The notes under the pieces were generated by a model. That model was not told the origin of the DNA. It worked only from the letters and a program-made list of their open reading frames with translations, and did no database searches. 64,000 nt of DNA from Erythrobacteraceae bacterium (GTDB lineage Bacteria > Pseudomonadota > Alphaproteobacteria > Sphingomonadales > Sphingomonadaceae): assembly GCA_024642525.1 (NCBI GenBank), contig JAHEAX010000001.1, positions 209,665 to 273,664 on the forward strand, in the 5' to 3' direction. The position numbers and the translations under genes were made by a program. Shown one piece after another: positions 35,160 to 44,943 of this stretch (position 1 is the first letter of the stretch; each line of letters starts with the position of its first letter).

Positions 35160-36326
35160 TCAATTGCCGAACCTGGCCGGTGCAGGCGACACGATAACCA
35201 CTTGCCCATCGCGCACTTCGCGCACTTCCATCGCACGTTCGACCACGCCGCTGCGCTGGAAGCGGAAGGGGCCGTCAAGACCAAGGAAGCCATCTTCGTC
35301 GCGCAGTTTCGACACAGGGAAGCTGCGGCCAACCTTCCAGTCCTGCGCCACCCTGAGGGCAAGCAGGACACCATCATAACCAAGCGTGGCGATACGGAAT
35401 GGCTGGCCGCCAAACCGCGTCTTGTAACTATCGGAGAAGCGTTTGAAGCGGGCATCCGACACGGCAGCGAACATCGCCCCGCGAAGGGCGGTGGTGCGGG
35501 TGATGCCAGCTTCGCCGCTCCACAATTCGGTGCCAAGCAGCTGCACAGTGCCCTGGCCGCGTGGCTTCAATTCATTCGCTGCCAACGCAGCAAGCCGCGC
35601 ACCATCGGCAATCAGCACGGTATCGAAACCGCCGCGCTGGTTGATGCGCTGTGCGGCACTGACGATGGAAGTGTTGCCCCGCGCATAGCGTTCGGACGCC
35701 ACCAGCGTTCCGCCGCCTGCACGAAGCGCACCATTGAGCGCCGCTTCTGCACGGTCGCCATATTCGCCTTCCGGCACGATGGCGGCAAACCTCGATTTAC
35801 CGTTCTGGCGGGCATAGCCAACCGAGCGGGCAACTGACTGGCCGGGGATATGGCCCATCACGAACACATCAGCAGCAGCAATGCCGATGTCGTTGGAGAA
35901 AGAGATAAGCGGGACATTGGCTGGCCGTGCTTCAGCCAGAACAGCTCCGACATTGTCCGCCATTAACGGGCCGAGAATCAATTTGTTACCATCGGCAATG
36001 GCACGTGCCGCTGCGCTGCGGGCACCTGTGGAAGTATCATATGTGGTAATCCGCAGATTATCCGCATTCGTATCGAGCAATGCCATCGTTGCCGCATTGG
36101 CGATGGATGAACCGACATCGCCATTGGCGCCGCTCATCGGCACCAGAAGGGCCACGCGGTGACGCGTATCGTCGGTGGGCAGCACCGATTCGCTTGGCTC
36201 GGGCGTTGGTGTGGCAACCGGCCCGGTGGGCGAGACCGGCCCCTTGGGCACGATCTGGCAACCTGCCAAAAGCGCCGTAGCGCCAGCCAATACCAATGTG
36301 CGCCTGTCCAGAATGATGCGCTTCAT
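35160..36326 (-). CDS. Penicillin-binding protein activator (LpoA-like) lipoprotein
   Basis: 388 residues from the ATG at 36326 with GGGGAGCGG upstream. The lipoprotein signal is [20 protein letters not shown], then AGC at 21-23. A Pro/Thr-rich linker (about 27-50) is followed by a periplasmic-binding-protein-like fold (VALLVPMSGANGDVGSSIANAATMALLDTNADNLRITTYDT), the type I fold shared by LpoA and branched-chain amino acid receptors. In Gram-negatives LpoA stimulates PBP1A; in alphaproteobacteria this role is inferred from annotation of homologues. Divergent from rsmI by 39 bases, an arrangement also seen for LpoA/YraN/RsmI in gammaproteobacteria (rsmI-lpoA-yraN). Confidence 0.85.
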   Translation of the reverse strand: MKRIILDRRTLVLAGATALLAGCQIVPKGPVSPTGPVATPTPEPSESVLPTDDTRHRVALLVPMSGANGDVGSSIANAATMALLDTNADNLRITTYDTSTGARSAAARAIADGNKLILGPLMADNVGAVLAEARPANVPLISFSNDIGIAAADVFVMGHIPGQSVARSVGYARQNGKSRFAAIVPEGEYGDRAEAALNGALRAGGGTLVASERYARGNTSIVSAAQRINQRGGFDTVLIADGARLAALAANELKPRGQGTVQLLGTELWSGEAGITRTTALRGAMFAAVSDARFKRFSDSYKTRFGGQPFRIATLGYDGVLLALRVAQDWKVGRSFPVSKLRDEDGFLGLDGPFRFQRSGVVERAMEVREVRDGQVVIVSPAPARFGN

Positions 36327-36365
36327 GCTTGCCGCTCCCCGTGGTGCTGGTCCATTGAGGTCTGT

Positions 36366-37214
36366 GTGAACAACGAACCTCTCCAAGAACCCTTATCAGC
36401 CGGGCTGTATATAGTCGCGACCCCGATTGGCAATCTTGCTGATATTACAATGCGGGCAGCCGACGTCCTGGCGCGATGTGACGGTGTCGCCTGCGAAGAT
36501 ACACGCGTGACAGGAAAATTGCTGAAGCATCTCGGCATCAGCAAGCCGCTCTGGCGATACAACGACCATAGCGAGGCCCGCGACCGCCAGCGCCTGATTG
36601 ATTCGATGCATTCACGCAGTGTGGTTCTGGTGAGCGATGCCGGAACACCGCTGATTTCAGATCCCGGCTTTCGGCTGGTGCGCGATGCGCGCGAAGCGGG
36701 AATTCAGGTGACCAGCCTGCCGGGTGCATGCGCGGCAATTACCGGTCTGACCTTGTCGGGCCTGCCCAACGACAGGTTCCTGTTCGCAGGCTTTCTACCC
36801 AACAAGGATAAGGCACGAAACGATATGCTGGCGGGTGTGGCAGACATCGATGCCACGCTGATATTTTATGAAACCGGTCCGCGATTGGTAAAATCCCTAT
36901 CTGCAATCGAAACAGAGTTGCCGGGCCGCGAAGTGTCCGTCGCGCGTGAACTGACCAAGCTTTACGAAGAATGCCGCACCGGATCACCAGCGGAACTGGC
37001 TGACCATTATACAGCCCATCCCCCCAAGGGCGAAATTGTCCTGATGGTTGGCCCGCCTGAAGAAAAATCTGTCGGTGAAGACGACGCAGATGCCATGCTG
37101 TCCGAAGCATTGCAGACCATGAAGGCATCGCAGGCGGTCGCCATGGTGGCCAAGGCAACCGGGCTTGATCGCAAGATGCTTTACACCCGCGCAATGGAAC
37201 TTCGCGCGAAGTGA
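36366..37214 (+). CDS. rsmI: 16S rRNA 2'-O-ribose C1402 methyltransferase
   Basis: 282 residues from a GTG preceded by GAGG. RsmI methylates the ribose of C1402 in the ribosomal decoding centre. The SAM/precorrin-methylase-like motif GLYIVATPIGNLADITMRAADVLARCDGVACEDTR is canonical, as are SDAGTPLISDPGFRLV and the GACAAITGL loop. The C-terminal EALQTMKASQAVAMVAKATGLDRKMLYTRAMEL helix bundle completes the family layout. The stop overlaps the yraN start in GTGA. The longer frame opened at 36159 overlaps the LpoA-like gene and is rejected. Confidence 0.95.
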   Translation: MNNEPLQEPLSAGLYIVATPIGNLADITMRAADVLARCDGVACEDTRVTGKLLKHLGISKPLWRYNDHSEARDRQRLIDSMHSRSVVLVSDAGTPLISDPGFRLVRDAREAGIQVTSLPGACAAITGLTLSGLPNDRFLFAGFLPNKDKARNDMLAGVADIDATLIFYETGPRLVKSLSAIETELPGREVSVARELTKLYEECRTGSPAELADHYTAHPPKGEIVLMVGPPEEKSVGEDDADAMLSEALQTMKASQAVAMVAKATGLDRKMLYTRAMELRAK

Positions 37215-37561
37215 ACCGGCACGAAGCAGAAAAACAGGGCCGCAAGGGAGAATTGCGCGCCGAATGGTGGCTGCGGCTGCAAGGCTGGCGGGTAATCGCA
37301 CGGCGAGTGCGCACACCGCGCGGCGAAATCGACCTCATCATGAGGCGCGGCAGGACCGTTGCATTCATCGAAGTAAAATGGCGCAGGACCGCAGCCGCGC
37401 TGGATACGGCCATCGACGAATACCGCCTCAGACGCGTGGCCGCTGCAGTCGAAGCGGTGGCCCATACCTATGCAGTCGGCGCAGATACCTTGCGAATTGA
37501 TGTGATGCTCCTTGCGCCGAACTGCTTGCCGCGCCACATCGTCAATGCCTGGCAACCTTAG
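37211..37561 (+). CDS. yraN: YraN family protein (UPF0102), nuclease-like fold
   Basis: 116 residues from a GTG that overlaps the rsmI stop. The segments GRKGELRAEWWLRLQGWRVIARRVRTPRGEIDLIMRRGRTVAFIEVKWR contain the PD-(D/E)xK nuclease-like core, with Glu-Ile-Asp and Glu-Val-Lys as the putative active-site residues. Proteins of this family are often encoded with rsmI and may process or repair nucleic acid; the true role is unknown. Confidence 0.93.
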   Translation: MNRHEAEKQGRKGELRAEWWLRLQGWRVIARRVRTPRGEIDLIMRRGRTVAFIEVKWRRTAAALDTAIDEYRLRRVAAAVEAVAHTYAVGADTLRIDVMLLAPNCLPRHIVNAWQP

Positions 37562-37569
37562 GAGTGAAC

Positions 37570-38514
37570 ATGTCGCTGCGTGTCGCGGTCCAGATGGACC
37601 CTATTGAAACGATCAATATCACCGGAGATTCCAGCTTTGCCCTGATGCTGTCAGCACAGACGCGGTGCCACACAGTCTGGCATTATGACGTGCGCACGCT
37701 CGCCTGGGAAAATTCACGGATCACGGCATGGGCCTCGCCCGTCACCGTGCAGGATGTGCTGGGTCATCACTATACGAAGGGCGACCTCCAGAAGATCGAC
37801 CTAGCCAAGGACATTGACGTAATCCTGATGCGGCAGGACCCGCCGTTTGACCTCGGTTATATCACCGCCACCCTTATCCTTGAGCGGCTGGAAGGCCAGA
37901 CGCTGGTGGTGAATGACCCTGCCAGCGTGCGTAATGCGCCTGAAAAGATGTTCGTGCTGGATTATGCCAGGTTCATGCCGCCAACCCTGATTTCCCGCAA
38001 ACTGGAGGATGTTCAGGCGTTTCAGAAACAGCATGGCGCAGTGGTGATCAAGCCGCTCCACGGCAATGGCGGTCAGGCGATCTTCCGCGTGGAAGAAGAC
38101 GGCACCAACCTTGCCGCACTGACAGAATTGTTTGGACAAGTATGGCGTGAACCGCTGATGGCACAGCCTTTCCTTCCCGAAGTTGCGACGGGCGACAAGC
38201 GCATCGTGCTGGTCGATGGCGAATATGCAGGCGCAATCAACCGCAAGCCGGGCAAGGGTGAATTCCGCTCCAACCTGGCGCAGGGGGGTTATGCCGAAAA
38301 GTCTGACCTCACCGACCGGGAAGCGGAAATCTGCGCGGCCATGGGGCCTGAGTTGAAGAAGCGTGGGCTGGTTTTCGTCGGCATTGATGTCATCGGTGGC
38401 AATTGGCTGACCGAAATCAATGTCACTTCGCCAACCGGCATCGTGGCCATCGACAAGTTCAATGGCACAGACACCCCCGGCCTCATCTGGGAAGCGATTG
38501 AACGCAAGCTCTAG
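37570..38514 (+). CDS. gshB: Glutathione synthetase
   Basis: 314 residues from an ATG with AGGAGTGAAC, preferred to the GTG two codons earlier. GshB joins gamma-glutamylcysteine and glycine with ATP. The N-terminal domain (RVAVQMDPIETINITGDSSFALMLSAQTRCHTVWHYD) and the ATP-grasp core (KPLHGNGGQAIFRV, FLPEVATGDKRIVLVDGEYAGAINRKPGKGEFRSNLAQGG, GIDVIGGNWLTEINVTSPTG) are complete. It follows yraN by 8 bases in one operon with rsmI. Confidence 0.96.
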   Translation: MSLRVAVQMDPIETINITGDSSFALMLSAQTRCHTVWHYDVRTLAWENSRITAWASPVTVQDVLGHHYTKGDLQKIDLAKDIDVILMRQDPPFDLGYITATLILERLEGQTLVVNDPASVRNAPEKMFVLDYARFMPPTLISRKLEDVQAFQKQHGAVVIKPLHGNGGQAIFRVEEDGTNLAALTELFGQVWREPLMAQPFLPEVATGDKRIVLVDGEYAGAINRKPGKGEFRSNLAQGGYAEKSDLTDREAEICAAMGPELKKRGLVFVGIDVIGGNWLTEINVTSPTGIVAIDKFNGTDTPGLIWEAIERKL

Positions 38515-38549
38515 ACGGAGCTTATCAGCGCCGAGCGCGTTTTGCACCC

Positions 38550-39155
38550 ATGACCGAATTCATCATCAACGGCATCGAAACGGGCGGTTATATCGGCATC
38601 CTTGTGCTGATGGCGCTCGAGAATATTTTTCCGCCACTTCCGTCCGAAGTCATCATGGGGCTGGGCGGCGTGCTTGTCGGGCAGGGCAGGATGGGCTTCT
38701 GGCCGCTGCTTCTGGCCGGCACGGTCGGCTCCACCGCCGGCAATTATGTCTGGTACTGGGTGGGCGATAAATGGGGTTATGAAAGACTGCGCCCGTTTGT
38801 TGAAACACGCGGCCGGTGGCTGACAATGGAATGGGACGATGTCGAACGGGTGACGGCATTCTTCCAGCGGCACGGCCAATGGGCGGTGTTCTTCGCGCGT
38901 TTCCTGCCGGTTTTCCGCACCATGATTTCCTTGCCTGCAGGCCTTGCGCATATGAGTCTTCGGCGGTTTCTTGCCTTCACCTTCGTCGGCTCGTCCATCT
39001 GGAATGTGTTCCTTATTTTCGCTGGCACGCTGCTTCATGCCTATTTGCAGGATGCGCAGGATGTGCTGGGCTGGATTGTCGCCGCCTTTCTGGGCCTTGG
39101 CCTTACGATATATATCTGGCGGCTGGTCACCTGGAAGCCGCGCTCCGAGCGCTAG
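38550..39155 (+). CDS. DedA family membrane protein
   Basis: 201 residues. DedA proteins (SNARE-associated/VTT fold) flip or recycle membrane lipids such as undecaprenyl phosphate. The motifs ENIFPPLPSEVIMGLGGVLVGQG, GSTAGNYVWYWVGDKWG, FQRHGQWAVFFARFLPVFRTMISLPAGLAHM (F/Y-x-x-R and the G-x-x-x-V/I-x-x-x-R region) are all present, with five membrane segments or re-entrant helices. It ends in a CTAG that also holds the stop of the convergent xerC. Confidence 0.92.
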   Translation: MTEFIINGIETGGYIGILVLMALENIFPPLPSEVIMGLGGVLVGQGRMGFWPLLLAGTVGSTAGNYVWYWVGDKWGYERLRPFVETRGRWLTMEWDDVERVTAFFQRHGQWAVFFARFLPVFRTMISLPAGLAHMSLRRFLAFTFVGSSIWNVFLIFAGTLLHAYLQDAQDVLGWIVAAFLGLGLTIYIWRLVTWKPRSER

Positions 39156-40048
39156 TCGCGTTCCCGCGGGTGCGCCCCGCGATAGCTTTCGAGAAGTTTG
39201 GCCGCGTCGACCTTGGTATAAATCTGCGTGCTGCCGAGGCTGGCATGGCCGAGCAATTCCTGAAGGCTGCGTAAATCAGCCCCTGCACCCAGCAAATGGG
39301 TCGCAAAGCTGTGGCGCAGTGCATGGGGTGTTGCCGTCGCGGGCAAACCAAGCGCCGCTCGCGCCCGTGCCATGGCTTTCTGGACCATGCCCTGGCTAAG
39401 CGGGCCGCCCTTCGCGCCGCGAAACAGCGCTTCCTGCTCGATCAGCGGCCACGGACTGGCCTTCACATATTCCTGCACGGCTTCGCGTACGATCGGCAGC
39501 ATCGGCACGACCCGCTGCTTGCCGCCCTTGCCGGTAACAGACAGCGTTTCGCCCAGCGGCACGTCGCTGCTCTTGATGGAAAGCGCCTCGGCGATGCGGA
39601 GGCCTGCACCGTATAACAGCAGCAGAACTGCACGGTCGCGCGCGCCGATCCAACCTTCGCTGGCATTTTCGCCCACCAGATCGGCGATATTTGCCGCATC
39701 ATCCGGGCTGATAGGGCGGGGAAGGCCTTTCTTTATGCGCGGGCCGCGCAGGCGTGGTCCGGATGCTTCTGCCAGACCCGCTTGCTGCCGGGCAAAGGCG
39801 ATGAAGGATTTGAGTGCTGAAAGCTCGCGCGCTGCCGAAGCATTGCCGAGGCCTTCTGCGCGGCGCGTGGCCAGCTGCTTTCTCAGCCCGCCAGCGTCAA
39901 TTTGTGCAGCCGCCTGCCAGTCCGACACGCCGGTATTGTCGATCAAACGCCCCGCGCTGGACACATATGCCCTGACTGTGTGGGGCGAACGGCGGCGGCC
40001 CTGCGCCAGATGAGCGCCCCATTGGTCGAGCAATTCTGCCTTGCTCAT
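39152..40048 (-). CDS. xerC: Tyrosine recombinase XerC
   Basis: 298 residues, the usual Xer length. An N-terminal SAM-like core-binding domain (HTVRAYVSSAGRLID) precedes the catalytic domain, with all six active residues visible: Arg151 (GAGLRIAEAL), Lys174, His242 and Arg245 (HALRH), His268 (LGHASLGSTQIYT) and the nucleophile Tyr277. XerC with XerD resolves chromosome dimers at dif. XerC versus XerD is assigned from similarity of the N-terminal region and is not absolute. The ATG overlaps the upstream hemW stop in ATGA. Confidence 0.9.
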   Translation of the reverse strand: MSKAELLDQWGAHLAQGRRRSPHTVRAYVSSAGRLIDNTGVSDWQAAAQIDAGGLRKQLATRRAEGLGNASAARELSALKSFIAFARQQAGLAEASGPRLRGPRIKKGLPRPISPDDAANIADLVGENASEGWIGARDRAVLLLLYGAGLRIAEALSIKSSDVPLGETLSVTGKGGKQRVVPMLPIVREAVQEYVKASPWPLIEQEALFRGAKGGPLSQGMVQKAMARARAALGLPATATPHALRHSFATHLLGAGADLRSLQELLGHASLGSTQIYTKVDAAKLLESYRGAHPRERD

Positions 40049-41196
40049 GCCTCCACCAATGTTTCGTGGACAAGTTCGCCAAGCAATCCATCCAGCAATG
40101 GCATCCCTTGCGGCGTTACCCCGATCCTGTCGCCATCACTCCATGCCAGCCCCAGATCGCACAGCATCCGCAGGCGTTGCCTTTCCACCAGCTTGTTTTC
40201 CGGAATTTCGAACCGCTGCGCCATTGCGCCAAGGTTGATCCCTTCATTCAGCCGCAAACCCATAAGTAGTGCCTCTGCCGCCTGTTCCTGAAGCGGTAGC
40301 GGACGCAGTTCGGATGCGCCGTGCCCGGCCTTTTCGACTGCGGAAAGGTAGTTTTCAGGTTTCTTGTGGCGCACTGTGGCCACCCCGCCGCGCCGTCCGT
40401 GTGCGCCGGGGCCTATCCCGCAATAATCCTGGTATCGCCAATAGGCGAGATTATGGCGGCTTTCTTCGTCAGCGCGGGCGTGGTTGCTGATTTCATAGGC
40501 AGGGATGCCAGCCGCATCGGTCTTGTCACGGGTGAGCGCGAACAGGTCGGCCGAGGGGTCTTCCTCCAGCGGAGTGAACACGCCCCTTCTAACATCAGTC
40601 GCGAACCTCGTATTCGCCTCGATCGTGAGCTGGTAGAGCGACAAATGACCCGTGCCAAAGGCGAGGGCGCGGCTGAGTTCTGCGTCCCATTCTTCCACAG
40701 TCTGGCCCGGACGGGCGTAAATGAGATCGAAGCTCACTCTGCCAAAATGCTGCTGCGCAACACCCAGCGCCGCAATGCCTTCGTCGGCATCATGCAGCCT
40801 GCCAAGAAATCGCAGCGCAGAATTATCCAGCGCCTGAAGCCCAAGGGAAACACGGTTGACACCGGCCAGCGCCAGATCGGCGAATTTTGCCGCTTCCACC
40901 GATGACGGGTTTGCTTCCAGCGTAATTTCAATCTGCGGATCAAACCCCCAGAGCTTTTCAGCCTCTTCGAGCAATCGTCCGACCAGTGCAGGCGGCATCA
41001 ACGAAGGCGTGCCGCCGCCGAAAAATACAGATTCCAGCTTCTCGCCGCCTGCCAGTTCTGCCTCGTAGCGCATATCGGCCAACAACGCGGTTTCCCATGC
41101 GTCCACATCAACCCCGTCCCGAACGTGGCTGTTGAAATCGCAATAAGGGCATTTCTTCACGCAGAAGGGCCAGTGGATGTATAATGCGCGCGCCAT
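40045..41196 (-). CDS. hemW: Radical SAM haem chaperone HemW
   Basis: 383 residues from the ATG at 41196 (MARALYIHWPFCVKKCPYCD). The radical-SAM cysteines are C12, C16 and C19 (CX3CX2C), which distinguishes HemW-like proteins from typical HemN oxidase by length and the missing N-terminal extension. HemW binds haem and delivers it to respiratory enzymes. The region FFGGGTPSLMP and the C-terminal winged domain (ENKLVERQRLRMLCDLGLAWSDGDRIGVTPQG) are present. Translationally coupled to xerC. Confidence 0.94.
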   Translation of the reverse strand: MARALYIHWPFCVKKCPYCDFNSHVRDGVDVDAWETALLADMRYEAELAGGEKLESVFFGGGTPSLMPPALVGRLLEEAEKLWGFDPQIEITLEANPSSVEAAKFADLALAGVNRVSLGLQALDNSALRFLGRLHDADEGIAALGVAQQHFGRVSFDLIYARPGQTVEEWDAELSRALAFGTGHLSLYQLTIEANTRFATDVRRGVFTPLEEDPSADLFALTRDKTDAAGIPAYEISNHARADEESRHNLAYWRYQDYCGIGPGAHGRRGGVATVRHKKPENYLSAVEKAGHGASELRPLPLQEQAAEALLMGLRLNEGINLGAMAQRFEIPENKLVERQRLRMLCDLGLAWSDGDRIGVTPQGMPLLDGLLGELVHETLVEA

Positions 41197-41247
41197 AATC
41201 AATTTCTTTCAGCATCTGTTAAGTGAATAAAGTCAAGATGCAGCACC

Positions 41248-41793
41248 ATGGGAACGGGTCACATCACTGCGCTTGTCAGCGCCGCAATCGCTTCTGCCGT
41301 TTTGGTGGTATCACCTCTGGGTGCAAAGCCGGCAAACGGTCTTGGCGCGCCCTCCAATCCATTCGCCAAGCGGCTGCTTCAGGCCCATAATGGCGAACGC
41401 AGCAGGGTGGGTGCCAGCCATCTGCAATGGAGCGGCAAGCTGGCACAGGACGCGCAGAAATGGGCAGATCACCTGGCCCGCCGCGGATCGCTGGAACATG
41501 CCAGCTACGAAGCGCGCGACAAGGCGGGCGAGAACCTGTGGATGGGCGCAGCAGGCTATTACAGCGCCGAAACCATGATCGGCGGCTTCATTGCCGAGCG
41601 AAAGGATTTCCGCCCGGGCAAATTCCCCGATGTCTCGCGCACCGGCAGGTGGCAGGACGTGGCCCATTATACCCAGCTGATCTGGCATGATACACGCGAA
41701 GTGGGCTGCGCCGTTTCACGCGGGCGCGAAAATGATTTCCTGGTTTGCCGCTATTATCCGGTCGGCAACTGGATTGGCCAGCAAATCGGCTGA
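41248..41793 (+). CDS. Secreted CAP (SCP/PR-1) domain protein
   Basis: 181 residues with a signal peptide (MGTGHITALVSAAIASAVLV, cleavage probably near residues 26-30). The CAP domain shows HNGERSRVGASHLQWSGKLAQDAQKWADHLA, the conserved HASY...GENLW, and HYTQLIWHDTREVGC. The residues that form the CAP cavity (two His, two Glu) are mostly visible. CAP proteins are extracellular or periplasmic with varied roles and no single activity. The stop TGA directly abuts the rdgB stop, together reading TGATCA. Confidence 0.87.
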   Translation: MGTGHITALVSAAIASAVLVVSPLGAKPANGLGAPSNPFAKRLLQAHNGERSRVGASHLQWSGKLAQDAQKWADHLARRGSLEHASYEARDKAGENLWMGAAGYYSAETMIGGFIAERKDFRPGKFPDVSRTGRWQDVAHYTQLIWHDTREVGCAVSRGRENDFLVCRYYPVGNWIGQQIG

Positions 41794-42420
41794 TCAGCTG
41801 AACTGGTCTGCCACCAGCTTTGCAAATGCATCGGCACGGTGGCTGATGCGGTGCTTTTCTTCTGGATCAAGCTCTGCAAAAGTCACTTCGCGGCCTGTGG
41901 GCACGAACACAGGGTCATAGCCGAAGCCAAGCTTCCCCCTTGGCGGCCAGGTGAGCGAGCCATCGACCCGCCCTTCATAGACAGCCGTTTCGCCATCGGG
42001 CCATGCCAATGCCAGCACACAGCTGAACCATGCATCACGCGGCGTTTCCGGGCCTTGTTCACACAGCAACCCTTCGACCTTGCCCATCGCCATATACCAG
42101 TCACGACCCGGCTTGCCTTCAAACCATTGCCGTTCGGCCCAATCGGCGGTGCAAACGCCTGGCCTGCCATCGAGCGCCGCCACCGACAAACCGCTGTCGT
42201 CCGCCAACGAGACAATGCCCGACGCCTGCGCCGAGGCACGCGCCTTGATAAGCGCGTTCTCGACGAAGGTTGTTCCGGTTTCGGCCGGCTCCGGCAGGCC
42301 GAGAGAGCCTGCCGAAAGACAATTGACGCCGTGCGGCCCCAGAAGAGCCGCGATTTCCTTCAGCTTGCCCGCATTATGCGTGGCAATCACCAGGGAACCT
42401 GCGCCAATTCGCCGGGTCAT
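41794..42420 (-). CDS. rdgB: XTP/dITP diphosphatase
   Basis: 208 residues. It removes non-canonical purine nucleotides (XTP, dITP) to keep them out of DNA. THNAGK at 14-19 forms the substrate-binding start, ENA-x-x-KA follows, and the catalytic DDSGL lies at 73-77; the C-terminal GFGYDPVF and SHRADAF motifs are intact. The ATG overlaps the rph stop (ATGA), an order widely conserved in proteobacteria. Confidence 0.96.
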   Translation of the reverse strand: MTRRIGAGSLVIATHNAGKLKEIAALLGPHGVNCLSAGSLGLPEPAETGTTFVENALIKARASAQASGIVSLADDSGLSVAALDGRPGVCTADWAERQWFEGKPGRDWYMAMGKVEGLLCEQGPETPRDAWFSCVLALAWPDGETAVYEGRVDGSLTWPPRGKLGFGYDPVFVPTGREVTFAELDPEEKHRISHRADAFAKLVADQFS

Positions 42421-43130
42421 TTTGTCGCGTCGAGCTGTGCTGCGAAAATGCCATCACAGCCAATCCGCGCGAGGCGAAGCAGGCGAAGCAGGCCTTCTTC
42501 GTCATAGGTTGCGCCCTCTGCCGTGGCCTGCACTTCGGCAATATGGCCGCCGCCGATCAACACGAAGTTGGCATCCGCATCGGCATTGCTGTCTTCGTCA
42601 TAATCAAGGTCGAGCACTGGCGTGCCGTTGAAAATGCCGCAGCTGATTGCCGCGACTTGCGCATTGATGGGGTCAGCCTTGATTGCGCCCTGTTCCATCA
42701 GTGAATTGATCGCGAGGCGCAGTGCCACCCATGCGCCGGAAATGGACGCAGTGCGGGTGCCGCCATCTGCCTGGATCACATCGCAGTCCAGCGTGATCTG
42801 CCGTTCACCCAGTTTTTTCAGATCAACCACAGAACGAAGGGAGCGGCCAATCAACCGCTGGATTTCCTGTGTCCGCCCGCTCTGCTTGCCGCGGGCCGCT
42901 TCGCGCTGACCGCGGGTGTGGGTTGCGCGGGGCAGCATGGAATATTCACCGGTGACCCAACCTTCACCCTTGCCGCGAAGCCAGGGCGGGATCCGTTCTT
43001 CAACGCTGGCCGTGCACAGCACCTTGGTTTCACCGAAACTAATGAGGCACGAACCTTCTGCATGCCGGGTAAAACCTGTTTCGATAGTAATAGCGCGCAT
43101 TTCGTCTGGCGCGCGGCCTGAGGGTCGCAT
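42417..43130 (-). CDS. rph: Ribonuclease PH
   Basis: 237 residues from the ATG at 43130 with AGGAAACACA upstream; the frame is open further but is the reverse of hrcA. RNase PH trims tRNA 3' ends by phosphorolysis. Typical segments are [79 protein letters not shown] and [20 protein letters not shown]. It is divergent from hrcA with a 70-base gap and forms an operon with rdgB. Confidence 0.96.
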   Translation of the reverse strand: MRPSGRAPDEMRAITIETGFTRHAEGSCLISFGETKVLCTASVEERIPPWLRGKGEGWVTGEYSMLPRATHTRGQREAARGKQSGRTQEIQRLIGRSLRSVVDLKKLGERQITLDCDVIQADGGTRTASISGAWVALRLAINSLMEQGAIKADPINAQVAAISCGIFNGTPVLDLDYDEDSNADADANFVLIGGGHIAEVQATAEGATYDEEGLLRLLRLARIGCDGIFAAQLDATK

Positions 43131-43200
43131 TGTGTTTCCTTTGGTGAATCGTTTCCGCCGCGTTAGGCGCTTGGACCTTGAGGCTGCAAGGCCAGTCACT

Positions 43201-44256
43201 ATGTTGGCCCCAATGTCTACACTGCCAATATCCGAATTGACCGACCGCGCACGAGATATTTTCCGTCTCGTGGTGGAAGGATTCATATCCAGCGGACAGC
43301 CGGTTGGTTCAAAGGCATTGGCGAGCGAGGGGAGGGTGAACCTTTCTCCTGCATCGATTCGGTCAGTGCTTGCAGAGCTGGAAATGCTCGGGCTGCTGGC
43401 AGCGCCGCATACCAGCGCCGGCAGGATGCCAACAGAGAGCGGCCTGCGGCTGTTTGTGGACGGCATGATGCAGGTTGCAGAACCCACCCGCGAAGAACGC
43501 GCCGCGATTGAACAGCGCCTTGGCCAGCCCGGGCCGATTGAACAGGCGTTGGAAGCAACCAGCGCCATCCTGTCGGATATATCGGGCGCGGCCGGAATGG
43601 TCATGGTTCCGCGGCGCGAGCCGAGGCTGGCGCAGATGAACCTTGTGGCACTTTCACCCGAACGCGCCTTGGCCATCCTCGTGGGTGAAGACGGCCAGAT
43701 CGAAAACCGCGTGGTCAATCTGACGCAACCTACGGCTGCATCTTCGCTCGAACAGGCGAGCAATTATATCACGGCCCGTCTGTCCGGCAGGACCCTGGCT
43801 GACGCTGAAAAAATGATGCGCGCTGAAATCAGCAGCGGGCGTTCCGCGCTGGATGATGCCAGCCGAGATCTGGTGGAGCGCGGCCTTGCTGTTTGGAGTG
43901 CAGATGCGGCCGCGCGGCCAGTTCTTATCATCAGGGGGCAGGCAAACCTGCTTGATGAAGCTGCGCTTGGCGATATTGAACGGGTCAGATCATTGCTTGA
44001 TGATCTGGAAAACAAGCAATCGGTCGCGGGCCTTCTGGAAAGTGCGCGGGAGGCTGATGCAACCCGCATATTCATCGGCGCGGAAAACCGGCTGTTTGCT
44101 CTTTCAGGTTCTTCCGTCATCGCATCACCCTATCGTGACCGCGACGGCAAAGTGGTTGGCGTATTGGGCGTAATCGGCCCCACGCGGTTGAATTACGCAC
44201 GGGTTGTCCCCATGGTTGATTTCACGGCCCAGTCACTGGGCAAACGTATCGGTTAA
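43201..44256 (+). CDS. hrcA: Heat-inducible transcription repressor HrcA
   Basis: 351 residues from the ATG at 43201 (AAGG nine bases upstream); an in-frame ATG at 43213 ([20 protein letters not shown]) is equally possible. HrcA represses heat-shock genes by binding CIRCE and is kept active by GroEL. The winged-helix N-terminus ([42 protein letters not shown]) and the C-terminal inserted dimerisation domains (ending [22 protein letters not shown]) are complete. It is 18 bases before grpE in one operon. No CIRCE element was found in the window. Confidence 0.95.
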   Translation: MLAPMSTLPISELTDRARDIFRLVVEGFISSGQPVGSKALASEGRVNLSPASIRSVLAELEMLGLLAAPHTSAGRMPTESGLRLFVDGMMQVAEPTREERAAIEQRLGQPGPIEQALEATSAILSDISGAAGMVMVPRREPRLAQMNLVALSPERALAILVGEDGQIENRVVNLTQPTAASSLEQASNYITARLSGRTLADAEKMMRAEISSGRSALDDASRDLVERGLAVWSADAAARPVLIIRGQANLLDEAALGDIERVRSLLDDLENKQSVAGLLESAREADATRIFIGAENRLFALSGSSVIASPYRDRDGKVVGVLGVIGPTRLNYARVVPMVDFTAQSLGKRIG

Positions 44257-44274
44257 GCTGGATATATTTGTAAC

Positions 44275-44874
44275 ATGGAAAACGAGAAAAAGGGTCCGCA
44301 AGGATCTACCGAAGAAGCACGGGCAGCAGCCGAGGAATTGAAGGGCGTTCCCAAGGAATTCCTGGAGGATGGCGATGATACAGCTGATGCAGGCGGCAAC
44401 AGCCTCGAAGAAGCTCTGGCGCAGCTGCGGGCAGACCTTGATGCTTCCAAACAGGAAACGCTTTACGCTCGCGCTGACACGCAGAATGTCCGCCGCCGGA
44501 TGGAAAAGGACGTTGCCGATGCGCGCGCCTATGCCGCAACCGGTTTTGCCCGCGATATTCTGTCGGTGTCCGACAATCTTTCCCGCGCAATTGATGCCGT
44601 TCCGCAGGAACTGCGCGAGGACGAGAAGTTCAAAGGTCTCGTTGCCGGTATCGAGGCAACCATGCGCGAACTGGACAAGGTGTTCGCCCAGCACGGCATC
44701 AGCCGCATAGCCTCGATGGGCTTGCCGCTAGACCCCAACCAGCATCAGGCCATGCTCGAAATTCCGAGTGACGAGCATGAACCGGGCACAGTGGTTCAGG
44801 AAATGCAGGCCGGTTACATGATCAAGGACCGCCTGCTGCGCCCCGCAATGGTGGGTGTCTCCAAGAAACCCTGA
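44275..44874 (+). CDS. grpE: Nucleotide exchange factor GrpE
   Basis: 199 residues. GrpE releases ADP from DnaK and senses temperature. An acidic N-terminus (to about 45) and a long coiled coil (EEALAQLRADLDASKQETLYARADTQNVRRRMEKDVADARAYAA) are followed by the C-terminal beta-wing domain (ASMGLPLDPNQHQAMLEIPSDEHEPGTVVQEMQAGYMIKDRLLRPAMVGVS). Co-transcribed with hrcA; its partners dnaK-dnaJ are about 1.3 kb downstream. Confidence 0.96.
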   Translation: MENEKKGPQGSTEEARAAAEELKGVPKEFLEDGDDTADAGGNSLEEALAQLRADLDASKQETLYARADTQNVRRRMEKDVADARAYAATGFARDILSVSDNLSRAIDAVPQELREDEKFKGLVAGIEATMRELDKVFAQHGISRIASMGLPLDPNQHQAMLEIPSDEHEPGTVVQEMQAGYMIKDRLLRPAMVGVSKKP

Positions 44875-44887
44875 TTATTGCGATATA

Positions 44888-44911
44888 CCCCTGCATCGTT
44901 CCGGTGCGGGG
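44888..44911. terminator. Hairpin after grpE
   Basis: CCCCTGCA (44888-44895) pairs with TGCGGGG (44905-44911) with one G-U pair. It lies between convergent genes but has no U-run on either strand, so it is a weak terminator candidate. Confidence 0.3.
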
Positions 44912-44943
44912 GCAATCATCCGGAAATACCGCTGGGAGCCCTG

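Noticed and set aside
42916..43200. Longest frame start for hrcA
   Set aside because: It would run over most of the divergent rph gene; HrcA similarity begins at about 43213.
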